A stretch of DNA of 7,765 nucleotides, taken from NCBI GenBank assembly GCA_009778375.1, contig WRJW01000165.1, positions 1 to 7,765 on the forward strand. The letters are read 5' to 3'. The DNA comes from Bacteroidota bacterium (lineage in GTDB: Bacteria; Bacteroidota; Bacteroidia; Bacteroidales; UBA932). Shown here piece after piece: positions 6,357 through 7,765 of the stretch (positions are counted from its first letter, which is position 1; the number at the start of each line of letters is the position of its first letter). The position numbers and the translations under genes are program-made. The notes beneath the pieces are model-generated. The model was given only the letters and a program-made list of their open reading frames with translations, made no database searches and was not told where the DNA came from.

Positions 6357-7640
6357 ATGAAAAAGTTTAGCCAAGGGATCATTATATTTATCAAACTCCT
6401 TCGGGAGAGTTTTGCCTTTGCCGCCACATCCGTCAAAGCCGACAAAACCCGCACCTTCCTCTCTTTGTTGGGGGTAACCATCGGCATTTTTTCGATCGTG
6501 GCCGTATTTACCACCATCGATTCACTCAAAGGAAACATCAGCAGGAGTTTAGCTTCTTTAGGTTCGGACGTGGTATATATTATGCAATTTTCCTGGCAGT
6601 TAGAAGAAGGTGAAACCGAGTATAAGCCTTGGGAGTACCGCCAACGTCCTCCCAATACCTATGAAGATTTTTTGAGTCTGCAGCAACATGCAACTACCGC
6701 CGAAGCCATTGCTTTTTCCGTCGATTTTACCAAAGAGGTTAAATATGGTCGAAACATCATTCCTTCGACCTCCATTTCGGGCGTTACCACCGATTGGCCC
6801 GTTGTATCTATGGTCAAAATCGGAACGGGTCGTTATTTTTCTCAGCTCGAAGCCGGTGGCGCCTACAATGTGGCCATCTTGGGCTATGGTATTGCAGCAG
6901 AACTTTTTCAGGAAGAAGATCCTCTGGGAAAAATTATTAAGATAGACGGGAGTAATACCCGCATTATCGGAGTAATGGAAGAGGAAGGAAGCGGCGAAAT
7001 GCTCTCGATCAACGAATCCGATCAGTTAATCCTCATCCCCTATCACTATGCCTGTACCATGGTCGATCCCCGCCAAATGTTCCCGGGTCCTACTATTGTC
7101 GTTAAAAAGAAAGAGGCCGCCGATAAAGATGAATTTTTAGGCGAGCTTAGAACCATCCTCCGAAACACCAGAAGGCTAAAGCCCAGTCAAAAAAACAACT
7201 TTAGCATTAACGAAGTCAGTGTGTTGCAAGATGTTACCAATCAAATCTTTGGAACTATTTCCGCCGTGGGATGGATTATTGGAGGCTTTTCTATCCTGAT
7301 TGGAGGCTTTGGCGTGGCCAATATTATGTTTGTGTCTGTAAAAGAGCGTACCAACATTATTGGAATACAAAAAGCGCTGGGTGCAAAAAACTACTTTATC
7401 CTTACCCAATTCCTCTTTGAGGCCGCTTTGCTGGCCATTTTAGGAGGATTGGTGGGCCTGCTGATAGTTTTTTTTGGCGCAGAGATTGTTAGCCGTGTGT
7501 ATGATTTTCAAATGACCCTTACTCTGGGCAATATACTGCGCGGAGTAATCGTTTCTACCGCCATTGGTTTAGTGGCGGGCATCCTTCCCGCATATATGGC
7601 CGCCCACCTCAACCCCGTGGTGGCGATTAATGCAAAATAA
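6357..7640 (+). CDS. ABC transporter permease of the MacB/FtsX type
   Basis: This 427-residue inner-membrane protein has the four-helix layout of MacB-like (type VII) ABC permeases. A first membrane span (about 34-56) is preceded by KADKTRTFLSLLGVTIGIFS, the conserved entry to helix 1. A long periplasmic MacB-type domain follows (about 57-300). Three closing spans make up the FtsX domain (about 301-327, 350-374 and 394-414). VKERTNIIGIQKALGAK (328-344) is the cytoplasmic coupling segment that contacts the ATPase, and the end LNPVVAINAK is typical. Such permeases move no substrate across the inner membrane in the usual way. They couple ATP hydrolysis to periplasmic events such as efflux with an outer-membrane partner or lipoprotein release. 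No ATP-binding subunit is fused or adjacent, so the partner must be elsewhere. No strong promoter is seen in the 44-nt gap after mutS, so readthrough from mutS is likely. The substrate is unknown. Confidence 0.9.
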   Translation: MKKFSQGIIIFIKLLRESFAFAATSVKADKTRTFLSLLGVTIGIFSIVAVFTTIDSLKGNISRSLASLGSDVVYIMQFSWQLEEGETEYKPWEYRQRPPNTYEDFLSLQQHATTAEAIAFSVDFTKEVKYGRNIIPSTSISGVTTDWPVVSMVKIGTGRYFSQLEAGGAYNVAILGYGIAAELFQEEDPLGKIIKIDGSNTRIIGVMEEEGSGEMLSINESDQLILIPYHYACTMVDPRQMFPGPTIVVKKKEAADKDEFLGELRTILRNTRRLKPSQKNNFSINEVSVLQDVTNQIFGTISAVGWIIGGFSILIGGFGVANIMFVSVKERTNIIGIQKALGAKNYFILTQFLFEAALLAILGGLVGLLIVFFGAEIVSRVYDFQMTLTLGNILRGVIVSTAIGLVAGILPAYMAAHLNPVVAINAK

Positions 7641-7765
7641 GGGGAGCAACCCACGTCGTTAAGGCTACAAATTGAGCTACACTTAACTGTTCGGGCCGGT
7701 ATCCCAGCAAGGGGTGTTCCGGCAAAAGAGAAGCGCCGATTAATGGTTTGATGGAATTGCGTATG
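7627..7765 (-). CDS. rsmA: C-terminal fragment of 16S rRNA dimethyladenosine transferase RsmA (KsgA)
   Basis: Reading leftward from the right edge, 46 codons are open, including the TAA stop at 7629-7627; the start lies outside the window. The readable end contains IRNSIKPLIG, then LLPEHPLLGYRPEQLSV, then AQFVALTTWVAPLILH. This fits the RsmA C-terminus, where an F-N-Q-R-R-K-T-(L/I)-R-N-S segment is followed by R-P-E-Q-L-S-V-x-x-F-V-x-L. RsmA dimethylates two adjacent adenines near the 3' end of 16S rRNA during small-subunit assembly. The catalytic N-terminal domain is not in the window. Codon choice resembles the neighbours. The gene converges on the permease and their 3' ends overlap by 14 bp (7627-7640), with no room for a separate terminator. 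The identification rests on a short C-terminal match read by eye. Confidence 0.8.
   Translation of the reverse strand, partial: IRNSIKPLIGASLLPEHPLLGYRPEQLSVAQFVALTTWVAPLILH

Noticed and set aside
1..7765. CRISPR arrays, insertion sequences, tRNA or rRNA genes, phage genes
   Set aside because: No regularly spaced repeats, transposase or integrase motifs, or RNA gene signatures were seen on either strand.

Overview
The window looks like a chromosomal segment from a member of the Bacteroidota. The evidence is several close matches to the -7 promoter box of that phylum (TAnnTTTG) just upstream of genes, weak or absent Shine-Dalgarno sequences, a lipoprotein signal of Bacteroidota style, and protein sequences that read like Bacteroidota versions of their families. 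I cannot assign a genus. Gene density is high and no mobile element, tRNA, rRNA or CRISPR array is visible.

Left half (about 1-3690), minus strand: three genes run leftward as a probable operon. First is a PLP- and zinc-dependent enzyme of the D-threonine aldolase / D-serine dehydratase family. Next, 36 nt downstream, is a lipoprotein serine hydrolase of the class C beta-lactamase / DD-peptidase-like family. Last is a family 4-type glycosyltransferase whose start codon overlaps the hydrolase stop codon. The end of the glycosyltransferase carries an unusual three-part repeat that can form two mutually exclusive hairpins. A good -33/-7 promoter for a further leftward gene outside the window is embedded in it.

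Middle and right (about 3690-7640), plus strand: mutS is transcribed divergently from the leftward operon. Its -7 box sits so close to the ATG that the mRNA is probably leaderless. A 22-bp inverted repeat lies between the two divergent promoters. After mutS (44-nt gap) comes an ABC-transporter permease of the MacB/FtsX type with no ATPase partner in the window.

Right edge (7627-7765), minus strand: the last 46 codons of a gene convergent with the permease are readable and look like the C-terminus of the 16S rRNA dimethyltransferase RsmA (KsgA). The two 3' ends overlap by 14 bp.

Most of the window is housekeeping or common accessory content. I do not see a clearly new multi-gene system. The items most worth a second look are the three-part hairpin/promoter element at 12-71, the possible D-amino-acid operon, the inverted repeat at 3663-3684 and the leaderless mutS start.
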